Shown here: in pieces, positions 39,694-49,438 of the stretch
Layout of the letters: every line of letters begins with the position of its first letter
Position numbering within the stretch: position 1 is the first letter of the stretch
Origin: Rathayibacter agropyri
Lineage (GTDB): Bacteria; Actinomycetota; Actinomycetes; Actinomycetales; Microbacteriaceae
Assembly (NCBI RefSeq): GCF_013249015.1
Contig: NZ_JABRPL010000001.1
Location: 854,318-918,317, forward strand
Direction of reading: 5' to 3'
Length of the DNA: 64,000 bases
The notes under the pieces: model-generated
Database searches by the model: none
The model's input: the letters and a program-made list of their open reading frames with translations, nothing else
What the model was told of the DNA's origin: nothing
Translations under genes and position numbers: made by a program

Positions 39694-40719
39694 ATGCCCG
39701 TCGCTACCCCGGACCAGTACGCAGAGATGCTCGACAAGGCGAAGGCCGGCGGATTCGCCTATCCGGCGTTCAACGTCTCCTCCTCGCAGACGGTCAACGC
39801 TGTGTTGCAGGGCCTCACCGAGTCCGGCTCGGACGGCATCATTCAGGTCACCACTGGCGGCGCCGACTACTTCGCCGGCCACACCGTCAAGAACCGCGCC
39901 GCCGGCGCCATCGCCTTCGCGAAGTTCGCGACTGAGGTCGCCAAGAACTACCCGGTCACGGTTGCGCTGCACACCGACCACTGCCCGCAGAACGCGCTCG
40001 AGGGCTTCGTCTACCCGCTGATCGCCGCCTCCAAGGAGGAGGTCAAGGCCGGCCGCGAGCCGCTGTTCCAGTCGCACATGTGGGACGGATCCGCGGTCCC
40101 GCTTGACGAGAACCTGGCCATCGCGAAGGAGATCCTCCCCCGCGTCAAGAACATCAACGCCATCCTCGAGGTCGAGATCGGCGTCGTCGGCGGCGAGGAG
40201 GACGGCGTCTCGCACGACATCAACGAGCACCTCTACACCACGCTCGACGACGCGATCGCGACCGTCGAGGCCCTCGGCTTCGGCGAGCAGGGCCGCTACA
40301 TGGCCGCCCTCACCTTCGGCAACGTCCACGGCGTCTACAAGCCGGGCAACGTTCGCCTGCGCCCTGAGCTGCTCCGCGAGATCCAGGACGGCCTGCAGCA
40401 GAAGTACGGCACCGACGCCCTCCCGATCGACCTCGTCTTCCACGGCGGGTCGGGCTCGACCGACGAGGAGATCGCGGAGGCCGTCCGCAATGGCGTCGTC
40501 AAGATGAACATCGACACCGATACGCAGTATGCGTTCAGCCGCTCCATCGCCGACACCGTGCTGAAGAACTATGACGGCTTCCTCAAGGTCGACGGCGAGG
40601 TCGGCAACAAGAAGGTCTACGACCCGCGCGCGTGGGGCAAGATCGCCGAGACCGCCATGGCCGCGCGCGTCGCCGAGGCGACCCGTCAGCTTGGCTCGGC
40701 CGGGAACTCCGGGAAGTAG
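39694..40719 (+). CDS. fbaA: Class II fructose-bisphosphate aldolase
   Basis: 341 residues. Zinc-dependent aldolase of glycolysis and gluconeogenesis. N terminus YPAFNVSSSQTVNAVLQG; metal-binding VALHTDHCPQNALEGF; FQSHMWDGSAVPLDENL; EVEIGVVGGEEDGV; TFGNVHGVYKPGNV; FHGGSGSTDEEI. Length is that of the actinobacterial FbaA. ATG 39694 follows AAAGGAG. 11 bp downstream a membrane protein gene begins, probably read through from this promoter. Confidence 0.97.
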   Translation: MPVATPDQYAEMLDKAKAGGFAYPAFNVSSSQTVNAVLQGLTESGSDGIIQVTTGGADYFAGHTVKNRAAGAIAFAKFATEVAKNYPVTVALHTDHCPQNALEGFVYPLIAASKEEVKAGREPLFQSHMWDGSAVPLDENLAIAKEILPRVKNINAILEVEIGVVGGEEDGVSHDINEHLYTTLDDAIATVEALGFGEQGRYMAALTFGNVHGVYKPGNVRLRPELLREIQDGLQQKYGTDALPIDLVFHGGSGSTDEEIAEAVRNGVVKMNIDTDTQYAFSRSIADTVLKNYDGFLKVDGEVGNKKVYDPRAWGKIAETAMAARVAEATRQLGSAGNSGK

Positions 40720-40730
40720 GGCTCTCCTCC

Positions 40731-41297
40731 GTGACGAACGCACACGATCAGCCGGGCGCAGGGCGTCCGGAGCCGCAGTACGGCGAGTACGCGCCTCCCG
40801 GCTGGTCGTGGCGACCCCCGGAGGACGCCGTGGTGGTGCCGGACCCCCGCGGATCCGAGAGCGACCCGCGTCCCGCCTCAGCTCCGGCGAAGCCTGCGGC
40901 CGCGCATCCCGTCGACCGACTGCTCACCATCGCGCTGCTCGCGCTCGGCGTCTTCTTCGCCGTGCCGGCGCTGCTCGATCCGTCGAGTTTCGCTACGACG
41001 CTGCAGGAAATGTATCGGACGCAGGGTATCGGCACGTATGCGTCGCCCGAGCTCGCGAGAATCCTCGGTGTCGTGGTGGCGCTCGTGCAGTCGCTGATCG
41101 TCGCCTTCGCGGTCTGGATCTCGATCCGGCGTCTGCGCGCGGGTAAGCGCGCGGTGCTCGTGCCGATCCTCGGCATCGTCGCGACGATCCTGCTCTCGCT
41201 GATCGTCGCGGCGATCGCGATCCTCGGCGACCCGACTTTCGCCGAGTACGTCACGCGGATGTCGTCTTCGCGGGGTGGCACCGGGACGGACGCCTGA
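40731..41297 (+). CDS. Small membrane protein of DUF6264 type
   Basis: 188 residues. A disordered N-terminal 65 residues rich in Pro, Ala, Asp, with PPGWSWRPP and Pro/Ala stretches, then three membrane helices (about LLTIALLALGVFFAVPALL, VVVALVQSLIVAFAVWIS, ILGIVATILLSLIVAAIAIL). Matches the arrangement of DUF6264-like proteins common in Microbacteriaceae, of unknown function. GTG 40731 follows a CTCCTCC-rich leader, no clear ribosome binding site; it starts 11 bp after fbaA. Confidence 0.65.
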   Translation: MTNAHDQPGAGRPEPQYGEYAPPGWSWRPPEDAVVVPDPRGSESDPRPASAPAKPAAAHPVDRLLTIALLALGVFFAVPALLDPSSFATTLQEMYRTQGIGTYASPELARILGVVVALVQSLIVAFAVWISIRRLRAGKRAVLVPILGIVATILLSLIVAAIAILGDPTFAEYVTRMSSSRGGTGTDA

Positions 41298-41366
41298 CCC
41301 GCTGAACACCGGTGGATCGCCACCTGTCGCTGCCGCCTGCTTCACCGACTACTGAGCTAACGATGC

Positions 41367-41434
41367 TAGATAATGGACAGCGGAGTAACCCTAACTAGGT
41401 TTAGTGGATATTGGAGGGTGTTTTAGCGGATACT
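41367..41434 (+). promoter_or_regulatory. hipBA promoter and candidate HipB operators
   Basis: TAGATAAT (41367-41374) is a strong -10. Two near-identical 13-mers, TTTAGTGGATATT (41400-41412) and TTTAGCGGATACT (41422-41434), follow at a 22-bp interval, two helical turns. The shared GGATA is the half-site of the known E. coli HipB operator TATCC-N8-GGATA. A repressor bound here would autoregulate the operon. Confidence 0.55.
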
Positions 41435-41460
41435 AGCGGGAGCCGAACAGGAGCGCCGCC

Positions 41461-41757
41461 ATGACCGCAGACCTTCCGACCGCTGTGCGCGCCTCGGCGA
41501 TCGAGATCGGTGCCGACCTCGCGGGGTGGCGGAAGATCCTCGGGCTGACCGCCGAGCAGGTCGCGGACCGCGCGGGCGTCACCCGAGTAACCCTGCGGAA
41601 GGTGGAGCACGGCGACCCCACCGTCGGCTTCCACGTGGTCCTCCGCGTCGCCCGTGCTCTCGGCGTCCTCGGGACCCTCACCGACGCACTCGATCCCCTG
41701 AAGACCGACCTGGGTCGCGCGCGCGCTGACCTCCTCGTGCGAAAGCGCGTCCGATGA
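41461..41757 (+). CDS. hipB: HipB-like antitoxin, Xre-type HTH
   Basis: 98 residues. An Xre/Cro helix-turn-helix at about 26-75 (LTAEQVADRAGVTRVTLRKVEHGD) followed by a VVLRVARALGVLGTL helix. Overlaps the hipA start by 4 bp (ATGA). As in HipBA modules it should bind the toxin and repress the operon. The promoter region has candidate operators with GGATA half-sites. Located between a DUF6264 gene and ispH, with AT-rich surroundings. Confidence 0.88.
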   Translation: MTADLPTAVRASAIEIGADLAGWRKILGLTAEQVADRAGVTRVTLRKVEHGDPTVGFHVVLRVARALGVLGTLTDALDPLKTDLGRARADLLVRKRVR

Positions 41758-43013
41758 TCGCCCACGACTCCCTCGAGGTTCACGTCGAGATCGATGGCGC
41801 CACCGTGCTCGCGGGCCGTGCGCAGTTCCACCGCGGCCGAGGATCCCTGACCTCGACGACCTTCCAGTACGAGTCCGACTACCTCGCCCTGCCCCGCTCC
41901 TACGCGCTCGATCCACAGCTCGACCTCTTCGTCGGCACCCAGCAGACCTCCGGACTGCCCGGCGCCTTCGCCGACACCGCACCCGATCGCTGGGGCCGCT
42001 CCCTGATCGTGAAGCGCGAGCGTGCGCTGGCCCGGAACGAGTCGCGGACACGCCGCGCTCTCGACGACGTCGATTTCCTCATCGGAGTCGCCGACATGAC
42101 CAGGCAGGGCGCTCTCAGATTCCGTCGTCCTGGATCGGCCGCGTTCCTGGACCCCGACGACGACGTACCGCGACTCCTCCAGCTGCCCGCGCTGCTGCGT
42201 GCCGCGGAAGCCGTCGCCGGTGACGAGGACGACGTCGAGTCGGTGAAGCTGCTGCTCGACGCCGGCACCGGCTCTCTCGGTGGAGCCCGGCCGAAAGCCT
42301 CCGTCCGCGACGAGAACGGCGATCTTCTCATCGCGAAGTTCCCGCATCCCGGTGATCAGTGGGACGTGATGCTCTGGGAGGGGACGGCACTCGATCTCGC
42401 TTCTTCGGCAGGAGTGCAGGTTCCCGAGCACCGGCTTTCCCGAGTCGACGGACGCCGCCTCCTCCTACTCCGACGCTTCGATCGCCGCTCGACGCGAGGC
42501 GGCAGGAGCGAACGCGTGGGTTACCTGAGCGCTCTGGCCCTCCTTGAACGGCGGGACGGCGACGGAGGCGACTACGTCGACCTCGCGGAGCGGATACCGG
42601 AGACCAGCATCCGCGCGAGCGATGACGCACGTCAGCTGTTCCGCCGGGCCGCCGTGAACGTCGGCCTGAACAACACGGACGATCATCTCCGGAATCACGG
42701 TTTCGTGCGGGAGGGGCCCGGATGGACGCTCAGCCCGGCCTTCGACATCAACCCCGATCCCGAGCCAGGCAGGAGGCAGACCTCGATTGCGGGAGCAGAC
42801 AACTCAGCGGATCAGGCTGAGGGTCTCGTCGTCCTCGCGGAGCAGTGCCGGCTCGCTCCCGATGAATTCCGGGCGGAACTGCTCGCCGTGTCGGGAGTTC
42901 TCTCCGGGTGGCAGGATGCCGCTCGGTCGAACGGCGCGGGTCTGCGCGAGATCAAACGCTTTCAGGAGTCGTTCGACACGGGTCTCCGGACGCTGCAGGC
43001 TGCGGCCCACTAG
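41754..43013 (+). CDS. hipA: HipA-family serine/threonine kinase toxin
   Basis: 419 residues. N-terminal HipA_N domain (VEIDGATVLAGRAQFHRGRGSLTSTTFQYESDYLA). Kinase-like core: GGARPKASVRDENG (P-loop-like, usual GGxxPK), LIAKFPHPGDQWDV (ATP-binding Lys), the catalytic NNTDDHLRNHGF near residues 304-315 and the metal-binding FDINPDP. Such kinases phosphorylate a tRNA synthetase or translation factor and cause dormancy; the target is unknown. All catalytic residues are present, so it is probably active. Preceded by hipB. Confidence 0.9.
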   Translation: MIAHDSLEVHVEIDGATVLAGRAQFHRGRGSLTSTTFQYESDYLALPRSYALDPQLDLFVGTQQTSGLPGAFADTAPDRWGRSLIVKRERALARNESRTRRALDDVDFLIGVADMTRQGALRFRRPGSAAFLDPDDDVPRLLQLPALLRAAEAVAGDEDDVESVKLLLDAGTGSLGGARPKASVRDENGDLLIAKFPHPGDQWDVMLWEGTALDLASSAGVQVPEHRLSRVDGRRLLLLRRFDRRSTRGGRSERVGYLSALALLERRDGDGGDYVDLAERIPETSIRASDDARQLFRRAAVNVGLNNTDDHLRNHGFVREGPGWTLSPAFDINPDPEPGRRQTSIAGADNSADQAEGLVVLAEQCRLAPDEFRAELLAVSGVLSGWQDAARSNGAGLREIKRFQESFDTGLRTLQAAAH

Positions 43014-43124
43014 CGGACGGGATCCTCATCGTGGCTCGCGCGACGTCGCCGCTTCAGGAGTCGCACGTGATGCTCATCGGATGCTTCTCGCACAGGGACG
43101 TCGCCCCGGGCAGACGAGGCAACC

Positions 43125-44198
43125 CTACGCGCCGGCTCCCGCGCTGATCCGTCCGCCGACACCCCGAGCGTCGCGCTTACCCGCGACGTCCTTGCGCAGC
43201 TCTTTGGGGAGCGAGAACATCAGGTCCTCCTCGGCGGTCTTGACCTCCTCGACCTCGCCGTAGCCGGCCGCGGCCAAGTCGTCGAGGACTTCCTGCACCA
43301 GCACCTCGGGCACTGAGGCGCCGCTGGTGACGCCGACGGTGCTGATGCCGTCGAGCCACTCCTGCTTGATCTCGCTCGCGTAGTCGACCCGGTACGCCGC
43401 CGTTGCGCCGTACTCGAGCGCGACCTCGACGAGACGCACCGAGTTGGAGGAGTTCGCGGAGCCGACGACGATGACCAACTCGGCACCCGCGGCGACCTTC
43501 TTGATCGCGACCTGGCGGTTCTGGGTGGCGTAGCAGATGTCGTCGCTCGGCGGGTCCTGCAGGTTGGGGAAGCGCTCGCGGAGGCGGCGCACCGTCTCCA
43601 TCGTCTCGTCGACCGACAGCGTGGTCTGTGAGAGCCAGACGACCTTGTTCGGGTCCTTCACCACGATGTTCGGCACGTCGTCGGGGCTGTTGACGAGGGT
43701 GACATGGTCGGGCGCCTCGCCGGCGGTGCCCTCGACCTCCTCGTGGCCCTCGTGGCCGATCAGGAGAATCTCGAAGTCGTCCCGCGCGAAGCGGACGGCC
43801 TCGCGGTGAACCTTGGTCACAAGCGGGCAGGTCGCGTCGATCGCCTGGAGATTGCGGTCGGCCGCGCCCTGCACAACGGCCGGAGAGACGCCGTGGGCGC
43901 TGAAAACGACGTGCGAGCCCTCGGGAATTTCGTCCACCTCGTCCACGAAGATCGCGCCCTGGCTCTCGAGCGTTGAAACGACGTGCACGTTGTGCACAAT
44001 CTGTTTGCGGACGTAGACGGGAGCGCCGTAGTGCTCGATTGCCTTCTCGACCGCGATCACCGCTCGGTCGACTCCAGCGCAGTATCCGCGCGGGGCGGCG
44101 AGGAGCACGCGCTTCTGACCACTGACAGGGAGGTCGCGCAAACGCCCCGAGGCGCGGGGCATGCGCGGCATGGGCAGGCTGATCGGGACGTGGCTCAC
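43125..44198 (-). CDS. ispH: 4-hydroxy-3-methylbut-2-enyl diphosphate reductase
   Basis: 357 residues. [4Fe-4S] enzyme of the non-mevalonate isoprenoid pathway, giving IPP and DMAPP. The three cluster cysteines are in GYCAGV (C40), [11 protein letters not shown] (about 124) and [11 protein letters not shown] (about 222); [13 protein letters not shown] and [11 protein letters not shown] are typical. GTG 44198 leads to an extended N terminus; ATG codons 10 and 13 residues later are possible starts. Divergent from xseA; the GTCGGAGG promoter of xseA lies between. Confidence 0.95.
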   Translation of the reverse strand: MSHVPISLPMPRMPRASGRLRDLPVSGQKRVLLAAPRGYCAGVDRAVIAVEKAIEHYGAPVYVRKQIVHNVHVVSTLESQGAIFVDEVDEIPEGSHVVFSAHGVSPAVVQGAADRNLQAIDATCPLVTKVHREAVRFARDDFEILLIGHEGHEEVEGTAGEAPDHVTLVNSPDDVPNIVVKDPNKVVWLSQTTLSVDETMETVRRLRERFPNLQDPPSDDICYATQNRQVAIKKVAAGAELVIVVGSANSSNSVRLVEVALEYGATAAYRVDYASEIKQEWLDGISTVGVTSGASVPEVLVQEVLDDLAAAGYGEVEEVKTAEEDLMFSLPKELRKDVAGKRDARGVGGRISAGAGA

Positions 44199-44242
44199 CC
44201 CCTGATTCTACGTGCTGCATCCCGTGCCCGGGCCGTCGCCGT

Positions 44243-44263
44243 GTCGGAGGCATCCCGTACCGT
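44243..44263 (+). promoter_or_regulatory. PafBC-type promoter candidate for xseA
   Basis: GTCGGAGG (44243-44250), seven bases, then TACCGT (44258-44263), which fully matches the TANNNT -10 of RecA-NDp/PafBC promoters. Transcription would start near 44270, giving a leader of about 45 nt before the xseA ATG. Confidence 0.7.
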
Positions 44264-44316
44264 GGTCGGCGCGGGAGAGCACTCCCGCTCCCCCGTCCCG
44301 CAAGCAAGAGGCAGCG

Positions 44317-45549
44317 ATGACCGACGCCCCACCCACCGCCGACGCCCCGTGGCCGGTCGGCCTGCTCGCGAGCAAGCTCAAGGGCTGGATCGAGCGGCTC
44401 GGCACCGCGTGGGTCGAGGGTGAGATCACCCAGTGGGGCGTCTCGGGCGGCAACGTTTACGGCAAGCTCAAGGATCTGTCCGGTGACGCGACCGTCGGCT
44501 TCACCATCTGGTCGTCGGTGCGCGGGCGCCTCCCGGCCGATCTCGCGCAGGGCGACCGCGTCATCGCGCTGGTCAAGCCAAACTATTGGCTCAAGGGCGG
44601 CACGCTCTCGATGCAGGTGTTCGAGATGCGGCACGTCGGCCTCGGTGACCTGCTCGAAACGCTCGAGCGGCTGCGCCGGCAGCTTGCGTCAGAGGGCCTG
44701 TTCGAGCCGTCCCGCAAGAAGCCGCTGCCGTTCCTTCCGCACGGCGTGGGGCTCATCACCGGCAAAGACTCCGATGCCGAGAAGGACGTCCTGCGCAACG
44801 CTCAGCTGCGCTGGCCGGCCGTGCGCTTCCGCGTCGTGCACTCCGCCGTGCAGGGCGACCGGACGGTGCCCGAGGTGCTCTCGGCGCTGCGGATCCTCGA
44901 AGCAGACGAGAGCATCGACGTGATTGTGATCGCTCGCGGCGGCGGCGACTTCCAGAACCTGCTCGGCTTCAGCGACGAGTCGCTCGTACGCGCGGTCGCG
45001 GCCTGCTCCACTCCGGTCGTCAGCGCGATCGGCCACGAGGCCGACCGTCCCCTGCTCGACGAGGTCGCCGATCTGCGTGCCTCCACCCCCACCGACGCCG
45101 CCAAGCGCGTCGTGCCCGACGTCTCCGACGAACTACTGCGCGTGCAGCAGGCGCGACTGCGGATGACCGGCCGCGTCAGCGGGCTCGTCTCGCACGAGAT
45201 CGACCGGCTCTCACAGCTTCGGTCGCGGCCCGTGCTTGCGCAGCCTCGCGTGCTGGTTGACCGCCACTCCGAGGAACTGACCCGCTGGGTCGCCCGCGGC
45301 GCCGAACTCGTCGAGCGTCGCCTCGAGCGCGCGCACCTCGAGGTCGAGCGCCTGCACGGGCACCTGCGTGCCCTCTCCCCCCAGCACACGCTCGACCGCG
45401 GGTACGCGATCGTGCAGAACGCAGCCGGCCACATTGTCCGGGCCCCCGAAGACGCACCCCCGGGCGACGCGCTCGTCCTCACGCTGGCCGAGGGAGCCGT
45501 CGGTGCCCGCTCGGAGGGCCCGACCGGCGATCCCGCGGGCCGCACCTGA
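44317..45549 (+). CDS. xseA: Exodeoxyribonuclease VII large subunit
   Basis: 410 residues. N-terminal OB-fold ([22 protein letters not shown]), central nuclease domain with [41 protein letters not shown] and [32 protein letters not shown], then a long coiled coil and the C-terminal LDRGYAIV. Degrades single-stranded DNA to short oligonucleotides with XseB. ATG 44317 (AAGAGG upstream) lies beyond the promoter element; an earlier GTG frame does not. First gene of xseA-xseB-DUF4245-carbonic anhydrase-fumC. Confidence 0.96.
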   Translation: MTDAPPTADAPWPVGLLASKLKGWIERLGTAWVEGEITQWGVSGGNVYGKLKDLSGDATVGFTIWSSVRGRLPADLAQGDRVIALVKPNYWLKGGTLSMQVFEMRHVGLGDLLETLERLRRQLASEGLFEPSRKKPLPFLPHGVGLITGKDSDAEKDVLRNAQLRWPAVRFRVVHSAVQGDRTVPEVLSALRILEADESIDVIVIARGGGDFQNLLGFSDESLVRAVAACSTPVVSAIGHEADRPLLDEVADLRASTPTDAAKRVVPDVSDELLRVQQARLRMTGRVSGLVSHEIDRLSQLRSRPVLAQPRVLVDRHSEELTRWVARGAELVERRLERAHLEVERLHGHLRALSPQHTLDRGYAIVQNAAGHIVRAPEDAPPGDALVLTLAEGAVGARSEGPTGDPAGRT

Positions 45550-45602
45550 ACACGTCGAGCCCCACGTCTCCCCCCCCAGCCCCGATCGATAGGATCAGAA
45601 TC

Positions 45603-45842
45603 ATGCCCGACTCCCCCGACGCCACGGCGACCGACTCCGACGTCTCGGGATTTTCGTACGAACAGGCGCGCGACGAGCTGGTCCGCGTCGTCTCCGAGCT
45701 TGAGCAGGGCAACTCCACCCTCGAACGCTCACTCGCGCTGTGGGAGCGCGGCGAGGCTCTCGCCGCCCGCTGCGAGGAATGGCTGATCGGCGCGCGCGCC
45801 CGGCTCGACGCGGCCCGTTCGCCAGGGACGAGCGCCGGATGA
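45603..45842 (+). CDS. xseB: Exodeoxyribonuclease VII small subunit
   Basis: 79 residues. Contains [41 protein letters not shown], the helical hairpin that binds the XseA coiled coil. Overlaps the DUF4245 gene start by 4 bp (ATGA). A short GGATCAGAATC leader is the only obvious ribosome site. Confidence 0.93.
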   Translation: MPDSPDATATDSDVSGFSYEQARDELVRVVSELEQGNSTLERSLALWERGEALAARCEEWLIGARARLDAARSPGTSAG

Positions 45843-46483
45843 GCCGCAGCAAGCCCGCGCGAATCGTCGCCGAACTCGGCCGCCCCGAAACACCTGAGGA
45901 GACGGCGGCCCGCAAAGCCGAGAACTCCCGCCTGTACCGCCAGCGCAAGACAGTTAACAATCTCGTCTTCTCCCTGCTCGCGACGGTCGGCGCCGTCGCC
46001 CTGATCGTGCTGCTCGTTCCCCGAGGAGACACCGTCGAACCCGCCTCCGTCGACATCCCCCGGGTCGCCGCGCAGGTGCAGCTTGGCGAACCACAGACCC
46101 TGGTCGTCCCGTCCCTGCCGAAGGGCTGGAAGTCCAATGCAGCCGAACTCCGGCGCGACGGCGGCACCGACTACTGGTACGTGGGGCTGCTCACTCCACA
46201 GGCCGGATACGTCGGGATCAGCCAGGGCCTCGACGCCGACAACGCCTGGGTGTCGGCCCAGCTCGCTCGCCGGGCCGCAACCGGGGTCGAGCAGATCGAC
46301 GGGCATGAGTGGACGGTCTACGACCACCGCGAGTCCGGCGCCGACACCGGCAACACCCCCTACGCGCTCGAAACGACGGCGGGGTCGAGCACCTACCTCG
46401 TCTACGGCACGGCCTTGACGGACGAAATCCGCGAGGTCGTCAACGCCATCACCCCGCAGATCGGCCTGGAGGAGTCCCGATGA
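45839..46483 (+). CDS. DUF4245 membrane protein
   Basis: 214 residues. Cytosolic start ([32 protein letters not shown]), one helix (about 42-61, [20 protein letters not shown]), then an extracytoplasmic domain with [38 protein letters not shown]. This matches the actinobacterial DUF4245 family, which is regularly found beside xseAB; function unknown. Overlaps xseB and the next gene (ATGA on both sides). Confidence 0.85.
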   Translation: MSRSKPARIVAELGRPETPEETAARKAENSRLYRQRKTVNNLVFSLLATVGAVALIVLLVPRGDTVEPASVDIPRVAAQVQLGEPQTLVVPSLPKGWKSNAAELRRDGGTDYWYVGLLTPQAGYVGISQGLDADNAWVSAQLARRAATGVEQIDGHEWTVYDHRESGADTGNTPYALETTAGSSTYLVYGTALTDEIREVVNAITPQIGLEESR

Positions 46484-47250
46484 GCCTCGACACGAGCACC
46501 GACGTTCCGCGCGAGTCGCGCCCGCCGGCCTGGGTCTGGAAGGAGATGCTGCGCGGCAACCAGCGCTTCGTCGCTGGCGAACCGCGCCACCCCCGGCAGG
46601 ACGTGGAGCGCCGCGCCGAGCTCGCCGCCGCTCAGGCCCCGCTCGCCGCGCTCTTCGGCTGCAGCGACTCCCGTCTTGCGGCTGAGATCATCTTCGATCT
46701 CGGGCTGGGCGATCTCTTCGTCGTCCGCAACGCCGGTCAGGTGATCGCGGACTCGATCATCGGCTCGCTCGAATACGGCGTCGCCGTGCTCGGCGTGAAG
46801 GTCCTGCTCGTGCTCGGCCACGACGAGTGCGGTGCCGTCCGCGCGGCGATCCAGTCGCAGGCGCCGGGGGCCGAGCGCCTCCCGCCGCACATCGAGCACC
46901 TGATCGAGCCGATCATCCCGGCCGTGCGTCGCCACGTCGGCGCCCAGCCCGACGGCCGCGTCCTCGTCGACCCGTCCCTGACCGACGCGCTCGCCGTCGG
47001 ACGCGAGCACCTGCGCGACACGGTCGCCGAGTTGCTTCAGCGCTCGCCGCTCATCGCAGACGCGGTCGCCTCGGGCGAGCTCGCCCTGGTCGGAGCCAAC
47101 TACCGACTTTCGGACGGCACCGTCATGTCCGACATCGTTCTCGGCATCGACCCTCCCACCCTCAGCCCCTACGTCTCCAAGCTGGAGCGCGACTCCGGCT
47201 CATCCTCCTCCGCCGCAGCCTCGGCCGCAGTGGGACCGGACGCCGCGTGA
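46480..47250 (+). CDS. Beta-class carbonic anhydrase
   Basis: 256 residues. Zinc ligands C61, H114 and C117 with the D63/R65 dyad in FGCSDSR and the LGHDECGAV motif: a complete active site. Interconverts CO2 and bicarbonate for carboxylases and pH control. N terminus [22 protein letters not shown] 46480 overlaps the DUF4245 stop; the C-terminal 15 residues are Ser/Ala-rich and unconserved. It sits in the xse-fumC run. Confidence 0.93.
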   Translation: MSLDTSTDVPRESRPPAWVWKEMLRGNQRFVAGEPRHPRQDVERRAELAAAQAPLAALFGCSDSRLAAEIIFDLGLGDLFVVRNAGQVIADSIIGSLEYGVAVLGVKVLLVLGHDECGAVRAAIQSQAPGAERLPPHIEHLIEPIIPAVRRHVGAQPDGRVLVDPSLTDALAVGREHLRDTVAELLQRSPLIADAVASGELALVGANYRLSDGTVMSDIVLGIDPPTLSPYVSKLERDSGSSSSAAASAAVGPDAA

Positions 47251-47300
47251 GCGGCTCCAGGCAGCACAACAGCAACCGACCAGATAAGGACGAACACAGC

Positions 47301-48716
47301 GTGGTGGATTACTCCCCGACCGACGACTCCGGCGACTTCCGCATCGAGCACGACACGATGGGCGAGGTGAGGGTCCCGCGCGACGCCCTCTATGCCGCCC
47401 AGACACAGCGGGCCGTCGAGAACTTCCCGATCTCGGGAGCCGGACTGGAGCCGGCGCAGATCGCGGCCCTCGCCCGCATCAAGAAGGCTGCGGCGCTCGC
47501 GAACGCCGAACTGGGCGTCCTCGACGCCGAGATCGCGACGGCGATCGCCGACGCGGCCGACCGTGTCGTCGGCGGCGGCTACGACGCGCACTTCCCGATC
47601 GACGTCTATCAGACCGGCTCGGGTACCTCCTCGAACATGAACATGAACGAGGTCCTCGGCTCGCTCGCCACCACCGCGCTGGGCCGCACGGTGCATCCGA
47701 ACGACCACGTCAACGCGTCGCAGTCCTCCAACGACGTGTTCCCCACCTCCGTGCACGTGGCCGTCACCGGTGCGCTGATCGAGTCGCTCATCCCCGCGCT
47801 CGAGCAGCTCGCCGAGTCGCTCGAGGTCAAGGCCGAGCAGTGGGCCGAGGTCGTCAAGGCAGGACGCACCCATCTGATGGACGCCACTCCCGTCACGCTC
47901 GGGCAGGAGTTCGGCGGCTACGCCGCGCAGATCCGTCTCGGCATCGAGCGCGTGCGCTCGGCGCTCCCCCGCGTCGCCGAAGTCCCTCTCGGGGGCACAG
48001 CCGTGGGCACCGGGATCAACACCCCGGCCGGCTTCCCGCAGAAAGTCATCGCACGCTTGGCGGAGGAGACGGGCCTACCCGTTACCGAGGCCCGCAACCA
48101 CTTCGAGGCCCAGGGCGCCCGCGACTCGCTCGTGGAGGCCTCCGGCGCGCTTCGGGTGCTCGCGGTGAGCCTCACCAAGATCAACAATGACCTGCGCTGG
48201 ATGGGCTCGGGACCGAATACCGGCCTCGGCGAGCTGCGCATCCCCGACTTGCAGCCCGGCTCCTCGATTATGCCGGGCAAGGTGAATCCGGTGATCCCGG
48301 AGGCCGTGCTGATGGTCTGCGCGCGGGTGATCGGCAACGACGCCACGATCGCCTGGGCCGGCGCCTCCGGAGCCTTCGAGCTCAACGTCGCGATCCCGGT
48401 GATGGGCACCGCGCTGCTCGAATCGATCCGCCTGCTCTCGAACTCGGCCGTGCTGCTCGCCGACAAGACGATCGACGGCCTCGAAGCCGACGTCGAGCAT
48501 TCCCGCGCGCTCGCCGAGTCCTCGCCCTCGATCGTCACTCCGCTCAACAAGGTGATCGGCTACGAGGCCGCCGCTAGGGTCGCGAAGAACTCGGTCGCCA
48601 AGGGCATCACCGTGCGCGAGTCGGTCGTCGACCTCGGCTTTGTCGAGCGCGGCGAGGTGACGGAGAAGCAGCTCGACAGCGCCCTCGACGTCATGTCGAT
48701 GACGCATCCCGGCTGA
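47301..48716 (+). CDS. fumC: Class II fumarate hydratase
   Basis: 471 residues from GTG 47301. Fumarase of the TCA cycle. Signatures: [57 protein letters not shown], and the fumarase family motif [12 protein letters not shown] near residue 320. GTG 47301 has AAGGACG upstream; an alternative start overlaps the carbonic anhydrase stop (GTGA at 47247) and would add 18 residues. Last gene of the xseA run, with two hairpins after it. Confidence 0.95.
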   Translation: MVDYSPTDDSGDFRIEHDTMGEVRVPRDALYAAQTQRAVENFPISGAGLEPAQIAALARIKKAAALANAELGVLDAEIATAIADAADRVVGGGYDAHFPIDVYQTGSGTSSNMNMNEVLGSLATTALGRTVHPNDHVNASQSSNDVFPTSVHVAVTGALIESLIPALEQLAESLEVKAEQWAEVVKAGRTHLMDATPVTLGQEFGGYAAQIRLGIERVRSALPRVAEVPLGGTAVGTGINTPAGFPQKVIARLAEETGLPVTEARNHFEAQGARDSLVEASGALRVLAVSLTKINNDLRWMGSGPNTGLGELRIPDLQPGSSIMPGKVNPVIPEAVLMVCARVIGNDATIAWAGASGAFELNVAIPVMGTALLESIRLLSNSAVLLADKTIDGLEADVEHSRALAESSPSIVTPLNKVIGYEAAARVAKNSVAKGITVRESVVDLGFVERGEVTEKQLDSALDVMSMTHPG

Positions 48717-48746
48717 GCCAGCACCAGCGCGTCGAGACGCTCCGCT

Positions 48747-48790
48747 CGCTCGCGAGACACACCGGTGATAGGGGTGTCTGAGCGCGAGCG
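48747..48790 (+). terminator. Hairpin after fumC
   Basis: CGCTCGCG-AGACAC (48747-48760) pairs with GTGTCT and CGCGAGCG (48774-48779 and 48783-48790) with a three-base bulge; 14 bp of stem. Confidence 0.6.
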
Positions 48791-48814
48791 GACCGTCCCG
48801 TCGACCCATCTCGC

Positions 48815-48839
48815 ATCGGCCGGTCGTGCGCCGGCCGAT
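48815..48839. terminator. Second hairpin, between fumC and prepilin peptidase
   Basis: ATCGGCCGG (48815-48823) pairs with CCGGCCGAT (48831-48839) around a seven-base loop; it ends seven bases before the convergent peptidase stop and can act on both strands. Confidence 0.65.
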
Positions 48840-48845
48840 CGTGCG

Positions 48846-49316
48846 TCAGACCACCAGCCAGAACGCCGCGAGCTGGAACGGGCCGAAGGCGAGGCGACCA
48901 CGGCGTCCGTGCGCGATGAGCGCCCAGACTCCGGCCAGCACGAAGGCGAGCGCCGGCGCCAGGGCAACCCGCTCGGGTCCGAGTTCGGCGAGCGGAGGCG
49001 CGAGCGCCGCTGCGAGTTTGACGTCGCCGAGTCCGAGGCCGCCTGCGGCATGCAGCGCTCCGAGCGCGGCCACAGTCGCGAGCACGGCGGCTAACGTCCC
49101 TCCCGTCGGCGCGAGCACCGCGCCGATCCCGAGCAGTGGCAGCGTCAGCGTGTTGGGGAGGCGCCTGCCGCGCACATCCGCCAGCACGAGCGGCACGCTC
49201 ACCAGCGCCACCGGCAGGAGTCCCGGCGCTCCCACCGCCCGCGGCGCGGCGACCACGAGCAGGGCAAGAGCGCCCAGGAGAAGGGCAGCCCAGTCGCCGA
49301 AGGATCGTCGCAGCAT
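48846..49316 (-). CDS. A24-family prepilin leader peptidase (short, TadV/FppA-like)
   Basis: 156 residues, five or six membrane helices. The two catalytic aspartates are D47 in LADVRGRRLPN and D98 in GLGLGDVK (the GxGD motif). It lacks the N-terminal methylase domain of PilD, so only cleavage is expected. It processes type IV or Tad pilins; no pilin genes are in the window. Single gene. Confidence 0.85.
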   Translation of the reverse strand: MLRRSFGDWAALLLGALALLVVAAPRAVGAPGLLPVALVSVPLVLADVRGRRLPNTLTLPLLGIGAVLAPTGGTLAAVLATVAALGALHAAGGLGLGDVKLAAALAPPLAELGPERVALAPALAFVLAGVWALIAHGRRGRLAFGPFQLAAFWLVV

Positions 49317-49438
49317 CCGCCGAGGCTACTGACTGCCGGCTAGTCCCCGTCGACGTTCTCCACAGCCCCCGAGCGATCACAGCCGGGACTGCGCACTCGC
49401 CTCGGAACACGTCCCGCAACCACTCACCGCGGCCGAAC

